Positions 33,684 to 41,219 of a stretch of 51,606 nt of DNA are shown here, one piece after another. The number at the start of each line of letters is the position of its first letter. The first letter of the stretch is position 1. The position numbers and the translations under genes are program-made. Where the stretch lies: the NCBI GenBank assembly GCA_007693855.1, contig RECU01000057.1, positions 1-51,606 of the forward strand. The letters are read 5' to 3'. This stretch comes from Gammaproteobacteria bacterium (GTDB lineage Bacteria > Pseudomonadota > Gammaproteobacteria > Steroidobacterales > PWYM01). The notes under the pieces are model-generated. The model searched no databases. It saw only the letters and a program-made list of their open reading frames with translations, and was not told where the DNA came from.

Positions 33684-34600
33684 ACCCCGGCGGCTACGGC
33701 TGGTGGTATGTCGACGGCGTCAGCGACGACGGGGCCTATGGCATCACCGTCATTGCCTTTGTCGGCAGTGTGTTCTCGCCCTACTACAAATGGGCGCGCG
33801 GGCGCCGCACACCGGCCGAGCCGGCGCATCACTGCGCCCTGAACGTCGCGCTCTACGGCCCCGGCGCCAACCGCTGGGCCATGACCGAACGCGGCCGCGG
33901 CGATCTACGCCGCCAGCCGACACGGCTGGACATCGGCCCGAGCAGCGTGCGCTGGGAAGACGGGCGACTGCGCGTGATCTTCGATGAGATCTCGGCACCC
34001 CTGCCCAGGCGGGTGCGCGGCGAGCTCTGTCTGACCCCCACGGCGCTGCCTGGCCGGCGGTTCCTGCTCGACCCGGCGGGCCGTCATGACTGGCAACCGT
34101 TCGCGCCCTGCGCCGCCCTGGAGGTCGCACTCGAGCGCCCGCAGCTGCGCTGGCAGGGTCACGGGTACTTCGACAGCAACTTCGGCAGCGAACCCCTGGA
34201 GGCAGGGTTCCGCGACTGGGACTGGTCGCGGGCCACGCTGTCGGACGGCTCCACCGCAGTGCTGTATGAGGCGCGGGGGCGGCCTGCCAACGACGAACGC
34301 CTGCTGGCGCTGCACTTCGATCCCAAGGGGGGTGCGCAGACCTTCGCCGCGCCCGACAAGGTCAGACTGCCCACCACCGGTTGGCGGGTGTCCCGGCAGA
34401 CGCGGGCCGAGCACCGACAGGCGAAGGTGATCGAGACCCTGGAGGACACGCCGTTCTACGCGCGCTCACTGCTCACGACCCGACTGCTGGGCGAGGAGAT
34501 CACCGCCGTGCACGAGAGCCTGTCACTCGAGCGGTTTCGCACCCCGATCGTGCAGTTCATGCTGCCGTTCCGCATGCCCCGACGTGCGCGACGCGGCTGA
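33521..34600 (+). CDS. crtC: Carotenoid 1,2-hydratase CrtC
   Basis: The enzyme adds water across the terminal 1,2 double bond of acyclic carotenoids. The conserved N-terminus is NPGGYGWWYVDGVSDDGAYG, followed by AFVGSVFSPYYKWARGR, HCALNVALYGPGANRWAM and GHGYFDSNFGSEPLE. The family normally begins about ten residues before GGYxWWY, near 33660. No ATG, GTG or TTG occurs in frame between 33524 and 33690; the nearest is ATG 33521, 163 nt inside crtD, adding about 53 residues. Start at a non-standard codon or a frameshift from crtD are alternatives. It overlaps a small minus-strand gene by 78 nt at its 3' end. Confidence 0.88.
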   Translation: MAGLFQPPGHGGAPAGAVSGGGQRTSGAGGADGGAFGPPGGENAAARPDFTRDVNPGGYGWWYVDGVSDDGAYGITVIAFVGSVFSPYYKWARGRRTPAEPAHHCALNVALYGPGANRWAMTERGRGDLRRQPTRLDIGPSSVRWEDGRLRVIFDEISAPLPRRVRGELCLTPTALPGRRFLLDPAGRHDWQPFAPCAALEVALERPQLRWQGHGYFDSNFGSEPLEAGFRDWDWSRATLSDGSTAVLYEARGRPANDERLLALHFDPKGGAQTFAAPDKVRLPTTGWRVSRQTRAEHRQAKVIETLEDTPFYARSLLTTRLLGEEITAVHESLSLERFRTPIVQFMLPFRMPRRARRG

Positions 34601-34720
34601 GCGGGCCTGTTCATCCTTGCGCCGTTCCCGTCGCAGCGAGATCAGCTCGCGCGCCGCCAGGCCGAACACGATCCCGACAATCAGCAGCAACTCGATGATG
34701 ATGAGCGTGGAGGTGCTCAA
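34523..34720 (-). CDS. Small single-helix membrane protein after crtB
   Basis: The 65-residue protein has one transmembrane helix (about 6-24, LIIIELLLIVGIVFGLA) followed by a strongly basic segment (ISLRRERRKDEQARS). The TTG start overlaps the crtB stop (TTGA), so translation would be coupled. Its 3' end overlaps convergent crtC by 78 nt. Function unknown; a membrane anchor or assembly role for CrtB/CrtI is conceivable. Confidence 0.5.
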   Translation of the reverse strand: MSTSTLIIIELLLIVGIVFGLAARELISLRRERRKDEQARSAASRTSGHAERQHELHDRGAKPLE

Positions 34721-35826
34721 CGGGTCTCGCCCTGCAGCTGCAGGGCGCGGGCGCTGTCTGCTGCCCCCGCCTCCGCAGCCCGCAGGCGCTGACGTTCATC
34801 CACGCGCTGGAACAGCTCGATCAGCCAGTTGATGCGCTCCTCGACCCGCCCGGCCGGCACCTGCACGGCCTCAGGCTCGGCGAGCCCGGCCGCCACCGCA
34901 GCCTCGACCAGGAACGTGGCCGAGGGCACCGGCGCCTCGGCCAGCATGTCCTCGCAGGTCTCGCCACTGGCCAGCACCCGCAGCAGCACCTGGCCCTTGC
35001 GCCATCCCGGCACCACGGCACGGCCGTTGACCGAATCCAGGCCGCGACGCTCGAGCTCACGGCCGATCTCGGCATACAGCCAGCGGGCTGCGCGAATGCC
35101 CGGCCGACAGCGCCGCGGCAACGACTCGATGCCGGCTTCCGCGCGGCGGTAGAGCCGATCCGCATCATCCAGCAGGCGGGCGATCACCGCGGCGAGTTCA
35201 GGACTGTGCGCCGGCGCCACCAGGAAGGCCTCGGGATCGATACCGGCCTCCTGCAGCCACTCCAGCGGCAGGTACAGCCGCCCGGCACGCGCATCCTCGC
35301 CAACATCGCGCGCGATGTTGGTCAGCTGCATGGCCACCCCGAGGTCGCAGGCCCGGGCGAGCGCACTCTCGCAGCGCACACCCATCAGCAGCGACATCAT
35401 CACCCCGACCGTCCCGGCCACGCGCACCGCGTAGGCCTCGAGTCCGCCGATGGTCGGGTAATTCCGCACCTCCGTATCCCAGGCAAACCCCTCCAGCAGT
35501 GCCGCCGGGAGATCGCGTGGAATCGAGTAACGTTCGACCACGTCGGCAAAGGCCCGGTCGACCGCAATCGGCTGCGGCGCACCGGCGTAGATCGCATCGA
35601 GCCGGGCATAGAGTTCGGCCATCGCGCGCGCGCGATCGTCGCTCAGGTCGATGGCGTCATCGGCCATCCGGCAGAAGCCATACAGCGCGGTGGCGGCATC
35701 GCGGGTGTGCTGTGGCAGGAACATCGACGCGGCGAAAAACGACCGCGAGCCATCGCACAGCAGCGCCCGGCAGGCGGCGTGGTCGGCCGGCGCCGCGTGC
35801 TCGAAGTCAGGCCAGCGCCGCTGCAT
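34717..35826 (-). CDS. crtB: Phytoene synthase CrtB
   Basis: The 369-residue enzyme condenses two GGPP into phytoene. Motifs visible are SRSFFAASMFLP near residue 30, YGFCRMADDAIDLSDD (first Asp-rich motif), YAVRVAGTVGVMMSLLMG, and LGVAMQLTNIARDVGEDARAGRLYLPLEWL holding the second motif NIARDVGED. ATG 35826 overlaps the crtI 3' end by 20 nt. The C-terminus beyond residue 300 is longer than in the minimal enzyme. Confidence 0.94.
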   Translation of the reverse strand: MQRRWPDFEHAAPADHAACRALLCDGSRSFFAASMFLPQHTRDAATALYGFCRMADDAIDLSDDRARAMAELYARLDAIYAGAPQPIAVDRAFADVVERYSIPRDLPAALLEGFAWDTEVRNYPTIGGLEAYAVRVAGTVGVMMSLLMGVRCESALARACDLGVAMQLTNIARDVGEDARAGRLYLPLEWLQEAGIDPEAFLVAPAHSPELAAVIARLLDDADRLYRRAEAGIESLPRRCRPGIRAARWLYAEIGRELERRGLDSVNGRAVVPGWRKGQVLLRVLASGETCEDMLAEAPVPSATFLVEAAVAAGLAEPEAVQVPAGRVEERINWLIELFQRVDERQRLRAAEAGAADSARALQLQGETR

Positions 35827-37336
35827 CGGGCACCAGGGCATCGAGTACACGCGCCGAGGAAATCACCCCGGGAAGGCCGGCCCCCGGATGGGTACCGGCG
35901 CCGACCAGGTAGAGGCGATCGAGCTCCTCGCTGCGGTTGTGGGGGCGGAACCAGGCGCTTTGCATCAGCACCGGCGCAAGCCCGAAGGCCGCCCCGTTGA
36001 CCGAGCTCAGCCGGTCACGGAAATCCAGCGGCGTCATGAGTCGCGAGCTGACCACGGCCTCGCCCAACCCCGGCAGCACGGTCGCCTCGAGTTCCCGTTC
36101 CATGGCTTTGCGGAACGGCTCTCCCTGGACGTGCCAGTCGGTATCGCCGCCGAGATGCGGCACCGGTGAGAGCACGTAGAAGGCATCGCAGCCCGGCGGG
36201 GCCAGCGACGGGTCGGTGGCCGTCGGCCGATGCAGGTACATGCTGAAGTCATCGGCCAGCACCTTGCGCTCGAAAATGTCCTCGAGCAGCTCCCGATAGC
36301 GCGGCCCCATGAGGATCATGTGATGCGGTACGTCGTCGTAGCGCCGGTTGGTGCCGAAGTACCACACACACAGGCTCATGGAATAGGTGGCGCGCTCGAG
36401 CTTGCGGTCGGTCCAGCGGCGGCGCACCTCGGCCGGCACGAGGTAACGGTAGGTGGCGGCGGAATCCGCGTTGGACACCACCACGTCGGCGGCGATGCGC
36501 TGGCCGTCGGCCAGCTCGACACCGGTCGCCCGGCGGCCCTCGACGGTGATGGCCTTGACCTCGGCATCGCACTGCACGCGATTCCCCTGCCCTTCGATCA
36601 GCGCCACCAGGCCCGTGACCAGCGCACCGGTACCGCCCATGGCGAAATGCACGCCCCAGTGGCGCTCGAGGAAGGAGATCAGGCAGTACACCGAGGTGGT
36701 GCTGAAGGGATTGCCACCGACCAGCAGCGGGTGGAAGCTCAGCACCTGGCGGATGCGCGGATCGCGCACATACTTCGCCACCATGCCGTAGACACTGCGG
36801 AAACTCTGCAGACGCAGCAGATCGGGGGCCACGCGCAGCATGTCCTTCCAGCTGCCGAACGGCACATGCCCGAGCTCTTCGAAGCCGATGCGGAAGATCT
36901 CCTCACTGGCCTGCATGAAACGCTCATAACCCTCGACATCGCCGGGCGACAGGCGGGCCACCTCGGCACGCACCAGTTCAGGGTCGCTGCCGCAATCGAA
37001 GTGTTCGCCGTCGTGGAAGCGGATCCGGTAGAACGGCTCCATGGCCCGGAGTTCGACATCGTCGGCCAGGCGCCGACCGCACATCTCCCACAACTCCTCG
37101 AGCAGAAACGGCGCGGTGATGATGGTCGGGCCGGCATCGAAGGTGAAGCCGTCCTGACGGAACACGTAAGCCCGCCCGCCGGGGGCATCGAGCTTCTCGA
37201 GAACGGTGACGCGGTAGCCGCGGGCACCCAGCCTGACGGCCGCCGCCAGTCCGCCGAAGCCACTGCCGATGACCACGGCGTGGGGGCGGGTATCGTCGAC
37301 CGCGGGCGCCACGTCGGCGCGTATCGAAACTGCCAA
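35807..37336 (-). CDS. crtI: Phytoene desaturase CrtI
   Basis: The 509-residue flavoprotein introduces three or four double bonds into phytoene. The FAD-binding N-terminus reads AVVIGSGFGGLAAAVRLGARG and LEKLDAPGGRAYVFRQDGF, followed by FDAGPTIITAP. The C-terminal signature is LYLVGAGTHPGAGLPGVISSA, the bacterial desaturase pattern. The best start is TTG 37336 with GGGAG 5 nt upstream; the upstream in-frame TTG at 37426 is part of the promoter. It is cotranscribed with crtB. Confidence 0.93.
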   Translation of the reverse strand: MAVSIRADVAPAVDDTRPHAVVIGSGFGGLAAAVRLGARGYRVTVLEKLDAPGGRAYVFRQDGFTFDAGPTIITAPFLLEELWEMCGRRLADDVELRAMEPFYRIRFHDGEHFDCGSDPELVRAEVARLSPGDVEGYERFMQASEEIFRIGFEELGHVPFGSWKDMLRVAPDLLRLQSFRSVYGMVAKYVRDPRIRQVLSFHPLLVGGNPFSTTSVYCLISFLERHWGVHFAMGGTGALVTGLVALIEGQGNRVQCDAEVKAITVEGRRATGVELADGQRIAADVVVSNADSAATYRYLVPAEVRRRWTDRKLERATYSMSLCVWYFGTNRRYDDVPHHMILMGPRYRELLEDIFERKVLADDFSMYLHRPTATDPSLAPPGCDAFYVLSPVPHLGGDTDWHVQGEPFRKAMERELEATVLPGLGEAVVSSRLMTPLDFRDRLSSVNGAAFGLAPVLMQSAWFRPHNRSEELDRLYLVGAGTHPGAGLPGVISSARVLDALVPDAAALA

Positions 37337-37382
37337 GATCGCTCCCGGGGAAATCCCTGTCGCAGGTGGCGTCCACGGGCTG

Positions 37383-37438
37383 TGTACGCCGCCAGTGACA
37401 GTAGTCACGATCGCCTGAGGTGTCAACCTGAATTGTCA
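37383..37438 (-). promoter_or_regulatory. crtI promoter with PpsR-like boxes
   Basis: On the minus strand TTGACA (37426-37421) and TACTGT (37403-37398) stand 17 bp apart. An exact TGT-N12-ACA box (37383-37400) overlaps the -10. A second, TGT-N12-TCA (37421-37438), covers the -35. The boxes are 20 bp apart, not 8. A palindrome GTGACAGTAGTCAC (37395-37408) lies between. Confidence 0.6.
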
Positions 37439-37551
37439 CCTATAGCGCGTTGCACGACACTGACATATGCTGCTCCAGCCCGCGCCGCGATCAGTCGACG
37501 CACTGCTGGCATGCGATGATCGAGAGCTCTGTCGACCGCTGGGATTCCGCC

Positions 37552-38220
37552 ATGCCGCTTGCTTCGCTGAACACCTGCGACCGCCGCCAAATGCCCTGCC
37601 GGTCAGGCACGGCTGTCGCCCTGCTGCTCGGCGTGACGCTGGCCTTCGGCGCCACCACCATGGCGGAACCCGGCGACGACCTGCCTGCGCCGACAGGCCG
37701 TTTTCAGAGCGTCACTGCGGACACCATGGATGGCGCGGCATTCAGCTTCCCCGAAGACCTGCAGGGCAACCCGCTGGTCATCGGCGTGGCGATGAGCACC
37801 AGCCGCGCCAATGGCGAATACCAGCAGGGTGTCCTGCTGGAATGGCAGGCGTGGCTGGATGCCGAGGGCGTGCTGCCGCCGGGCGCGGCGGTCTATCACT
37901 TTCCGGTGATCGAGTCCCCACCCCGGTTCATTCGCGGCGCCATCCGCCGCGCCATGCGCCGGACCTTTGCCGACCGTGTCCCGGACGACCGGGCCGCAAT
38001 GCTGTTCGTGGACGACTCGGCGGCCTTCGCGGCCGCGGCCGGACTGACGCTCGACGACGAACCCACGCTGGTGCTTGCCGCTGCCGACGGCCGGCCCCGC
38101 TGGCTGTTCAAGGGTGGCCCGGATGAGGCGAACACGGCCACCCTGCGCCGGGCGCTGGAGGTGCTGGCCGGCGCCGGCACTGGCGAGGCTTCCGAGGACC
38201 TCGCCCCTGCAAGCGACTAG
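37552..38220 (+). CDS. Exported thioredoxin-fold-like protein
   Basis: The ~222-residue protein has an N-terminal signal peptide (CRSGTAVALLLGVTLAFGATTMA) and a mature domain with FQSVTADTMDGAAFSFPEDLQGNPLVIGVAMS. This is the layout of an AhpC/TSA- or YtfJ-like thioredoxin fold, but no CxxC or peroxidatic Cys is present after the signal peptide. It lacks an obvious catalytic residue and may be a binding protein. The start may be 37552 or 37591. It is divergent from crtI and convergent with the next gene by a 4-nt overlap. Confidence 0.6.
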   Translation: MPLASLNTCDRRQMPCRSGTAVALLLGVTLAFGATTMAEPGDDLPAPTGRFQSVTADTMDGAAFSFPEDLQGNPLVIGVAMSTSRANGEYQQGVLLEWQAWLDAEGVLPPGAAVYHFPVIESPPRFIRGAIRRAMRRTFADRVPDDRAAMLFVDDSAAFAAAAGLTLDDEPTLVLAAADGRPRWLFKGGPDEANTATLRRALEVLAGAGTGEASEDLAPASD

Positions 38221-39440
38221 GGCTGCGGGGCGATCGACAGGGCCGCCGGCTCCCTGGCGCTCGCCGCAGGCATCCCGCGCAACAGGGCATTCGGGATGAC
38301 GGCATCGTCGAAATCGAGCCGCGTCCGGCCGATCCGCACCACTACCAGTTCCTGGCTCGGGACAATGTAGACCCGCTGTCCGCCGGCCCCGTCGAAAAAC
38401 ACCACGTCCGGCGCGAGGTAGGGCTCCGAATGCGGCACCTCCAGCGTGCTCAGCCGGTTATAGCGGCGAACGCCCTCCTCCGGAGAGCCCAGCCAGAGTT
38501 GCAGACCATAGTTGGGGTTGGCGGCCGACGGGCGCATCATCTCGGCGGCCCAGCCCGGCGGCAGGATCTGTCGGCCCTCCAGGCGCCCGTCATCGAGCAG
38601 CAGACGGCCCACCTGCACCCAGGCCGGTGCGCTGGCCAGCAGGCAGCAGAACATCCGCGGCAGACCCGCTTCGCGATCCAGCCAGACCGCCGCCTCGGGC
38701 GCGCCCAGGGGTTGCCACAGGCGCCGCGACAGGTAGGCCGCATAGCGTTCATCCAGGGCCCGATCGAGGGCGATACCCAGGGCCTGGGAGCTGAAGTTCA
38801 GATACTGGAAATCTTCGCCGGGCGGCCCCTCGGCGGGCAGCGACAGGGTGATGTCTTCGACGTTGCTGCCCAGCACCAGTCGCATGCCCTTGGAAAACGG
38901 CGAGGGCCGGAACGCCTCGACCAGCAGCCCGCTGGACATGGTCGCGAGCTGGCGCAGCGTGATCTGTCCACGCGCATCCTCCGCCCATTCCTCGATATAC
39001 CGCCCCACGGGATCGTCCAGGCTCTGGATATGGCCATCCTCGATGGCCAGCCCCAGCAGCATCGCCATCACGCCCTTGTGCATGGAGGCGGTATCGAAGC
39101 GACTGTCGGGGCCATGCCCGTCCCAATACCGCTCCACCACCAGTGCGCCACGGTGGTGGACCAGGAACGCAAAGCTGTCCATTTCCTCGGCATAGGCCAC
39201 CGCTGCGCGCAGCGCCTCCGGCGAGATACCGTCGACCACGTCCTCGCGCAGCCTGGCCGTGCCGCCTGGCACAGGTTCCTGGGGCTGACGCCAGTCCACG
39301 GCGGTCGGGTCGAGGCCCTGCATCGAGGTGGCGTAGCGCTTCCAGAACCAGGGATCGGACAGGTACGCCACCCCGCCGACGACCAGCATGACGCCGACCA
39401 GTGCCAGCAGCCCTATACCCAGCGCGCGCAGCACCCTCAT
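38217..39440 (-). CDS. Serine hydrolase, beta-lactamase class C family
   Basis: The 407-residue protein has one N-terminal membrane anchor (about 8-27) and a periplasmic penicillin-binding-type domain. The catalytic SxxK motif is SMHK in FDTASMHKGVMAML, and the YxN motif is in FQYLNFSSQ. The family includes esterases, peptidases and beta-lactamases; substrate unknown. The start overlaps the stop of the upstream membrane-protein gene (ATGA), so they are coupled. Confidence 0.8.
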   Translation of the reverse strand: MRVLRALGIGLLALVGVMLVVGGVAYLSDPWFWKRYATSMQGLDPTAVDWRQPQEPVPGGTARLREDVVDGISPEALRAAVAYAEEMDSFAFLVHHRGALVVERYWDGHGPDSRFDTASMHKGVMAMLLGLAIEDGHIQSLDDPVGRYIEEWAEDARGQITLRQLATMSSGLLVEAFRPSPFSKGMRLVLGSNVEDITLSLPAEGPPGEDFQYLNFSSQALGIALDRALDERYAAYLSRRLWQPLGAPEAAVWLDREAGLPRMFCCLLASAPAWVQVGRLLLDDGRLEGRQILPPGWAAEMMRPSAANPNYGLQLWLGSPEEGVRRYNRLSTLEVPHSEPYLAPDVVFFDGAGGQRVYIVPSQELVVVRIGRTRLDFDDAVIPNALLRGMPAASAREPAALSIAPQP

Positions 39441-40156
39441 GCCTGTGACCCGGTGACGTTCTCATCGAAGCGCCGCGCCAACAGGAAGCGGATGGTCGCG
39501 AGAATGCCCAGCGCCAACACGATCTCGCCGAAATTCCCCGGCGCGGGACCGGTCAGGCTCGGCGGCACGGCGGCGGCGAAAAACATCACCAGGGACGCCA
39601 GCGTCAGCCACGGCCAGCGACAGCGGATCCAGATCGCCACGCCGGCAATCAGCAGCACGATGTTGGTGATGATCGGCGGCGGCGGCGGGCCGCTGCCGCG
39701 CACCACTTCCTGGCCCTCGAAGCACAGCGCATTGGCACTCACCGCCTCGGCATAGCGCACCGTGTCCATGAAGCACACCGGGTGCAGCTCCAGCGTCCAG
39801 AACAGCGGGATCTCCATGGCGATCATGGCGACCGCGAGCAGGCAGAAGCCACCCATGACCCACTTATGCTGGGCCCAGCGCACACCGGCAAGGCGAAGCA
39901 TGCCGCCGGCGGCGATGATCCACAGCGGCGTCAGCAGCCAGTGGGCCCAGTAGCGCGGCAGGTTGAGTGCCTCGAGCACTTCACCCGGGCCGATGAATCG
40001 CCCGATGCCGATGATCAGGCAGTCATACCAGAGCAGCAGCAGCGGCATCATGGCCATGAGCACGGTCGAGGACCGGGTCTCACGCCAGAAGCGGATCGTC
40101 CACACCAGGATGACCACGTGTACGACGGCAAACAGCAGGAACAGGGCGCTCAGCAT
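39437..40156 (-). CDS. Multi-pass membrane protein, unknown
   Basis: The 239-residue protein has about seven hydrophobic helices, beginning MLSALFLLFAVVHVVILVW, and a Pro-rich loop GSGPPPPPII near residue 155. No transport or catalytic motif is evident. Its stop overlaps the serine hydrolase start, so the pair forms a two-gene operon. Confidence 0.6.
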   Translation of the reverse strand: MLSALFLLFAVVHVVILVWTIRFWRETRSSTVLMAMMPLLLLWYDCLIIGIGRFIGPGEVLEALNLPRYWAHWLLTPLWIIAAGGMLRLAGVRWAQHKWVMGGFCLLAVAMIAMEIPLFWTLELHPVCFMDTVRYAEAVSANALCFEGQEVVRGSGPPPPPIITNIVLLIAGVAIWIRCRWPWLTLASLVMFFAAAVPPSLTGPAPGNFGEIVLALGILATIRFLLARRFDENVTGSQA

Positions 40157-40199
40157 CTGCGGCTCCGAGCAAGCAGGAAAAAGAGATCAGACCTGAGGC

Positions 40200-41129
40200 T
40201 CAGGCGGCAGGCGCCTCGGCGACACCGGCAAGCGAGCGCCTGGCATCCTCGACAAGCGCACGGGCCTGTACCTCACGTCGTGACAACGAATAGCGGACCA
40301 GTTCCCCGGTGAAGAAGTTTGTCGCGAGGATACCGTCGCCGTCGGCGCAGGGACAGAGGGTCGCCCAGCCGAAACCGTCCAGCGGATGGCTCTCCAGGCA
40401 CTCGCCGCTCCCGGCATCCAGTCGCTCCAGCCGATCACCGCGCAGCACCCCGAGCGTCCCGTCGGCGAGGAACGCCAGATCGAAGAACATCTGCCGGCTG
40501 TCATCCGGGTAGCTCACGAGGTCAGGGAGCTGACGATCCTCGACCAGGTCATAGCGCATCAGCCGCGGCCCGGTCTCGGAGACGTAATACAGCACCCGTT
40601 CATCGGCCGACAGTGCCGTCATCGTGACACCGAGAAAGCCGCCCATGCCGCCATGCGTCGCCGTAGCGTACTCCGCGACCTGTCTGCCCTCGCCATCGAA
40701 ACGAAAGACATGACCCTCGCCGAAACGCCCGGTCTGCGGATCGCGCTGCAGCGAGGTGCCCAGCGGCACACGCGACTCGGCACCCACAAGATGCTCTCCG
40801 AGCAGCATGCTGCCGTCACGGCAGAACAGAATATTGGAATAGGACCGAGACCCAAGATTCGGCGCCGCGGCCCGCCGGCCTTCACGATCGAAACACAGCA
40901 CCTTGTGCGCCTGATAGTCGAACGCCCAGAGTGCGCCCTGCGGATCGAAGGCCAGTCCGGCGATCACGTGGGTGGTGTCTGTCACGGCATGGCTCGCCTT
41001 GAGCGCGAGCGCGGCATCGTAATGCAGGATGCGGCCCGCGCCCGCATGGTCATCATCGGGGTTGTTCAGCCGCGTGGCCCCCACCAGAACATCCCCTGGC
41101 AGGACACCCAGCCCGTCGTCCTCACGCAT
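40200..41129 (-). CDS. Beta-propeller (NHL/SMP-30-like) protein
   Basis: The 309-residue protein has repeated strands of propeller type, such as VIAGLAFDPQGALWAFDYQAHKVL, SNILFCRDGSMLLGE, VTMTALSADERVLYYVSE and FFDLAFLADGTLGVLRGDR. No signal peptide is seen. It may be a lactonase-like or binding protein. ATG 41129 has GGGGGGA upstream; a GTG lies one codon earlier. It follows the TonB-dependent receptor with a hairpin between. Confidence 0.65.
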   Translation of the reverse strand: MREDDGLGVLPGDVLVGATRLNNPDDDHAGAGRILHYDAALALKASHAVTDTTHVIAGLAFDPQGALWAFDYQAHKVLCFDREGRRAAAPNLGSRSYSNILFCRDGSMLLGEHLVGAESRVPLGTSLQRDPQTGRFGEGHVFRFDGEGRQVAEYATATHGGMGGFLGVTMTALSADERVLYYVSETGPRLMRYDLVEDRQLPDLVSYPDDSRQMFFDLAFLADGTLGVLRGDRLERLDAGSGECLESHPLDGFGWATLCPCADGDGILATNFFTGELVRYSLSRREVQARALVEDARRSLAGVAEAPAA

Positions 41130-41163
41130 CACTTCCCCCCTGGTCAGGGCAACCTTGAAACAT

Positions 41164-41193
41164 CAGGGCCGGCCGGAGTCCCGACCGGCCCTG
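41164..41193 (-). terminator. Hairpin after the TonB-dependent receptor
   Basis: A perfect 9-bp stem (CAGGGCCGG / CCGGCCCTG) with a 12-nt, partly self-paired loop lies 27 nt after the receptor stop. The following minus-strand bases include only a short T-run. Confidence 0.65.
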
Positions 41194-41219
41194 CTCTCTT
41201 GCCAGCGCCGTCCGCGTTC

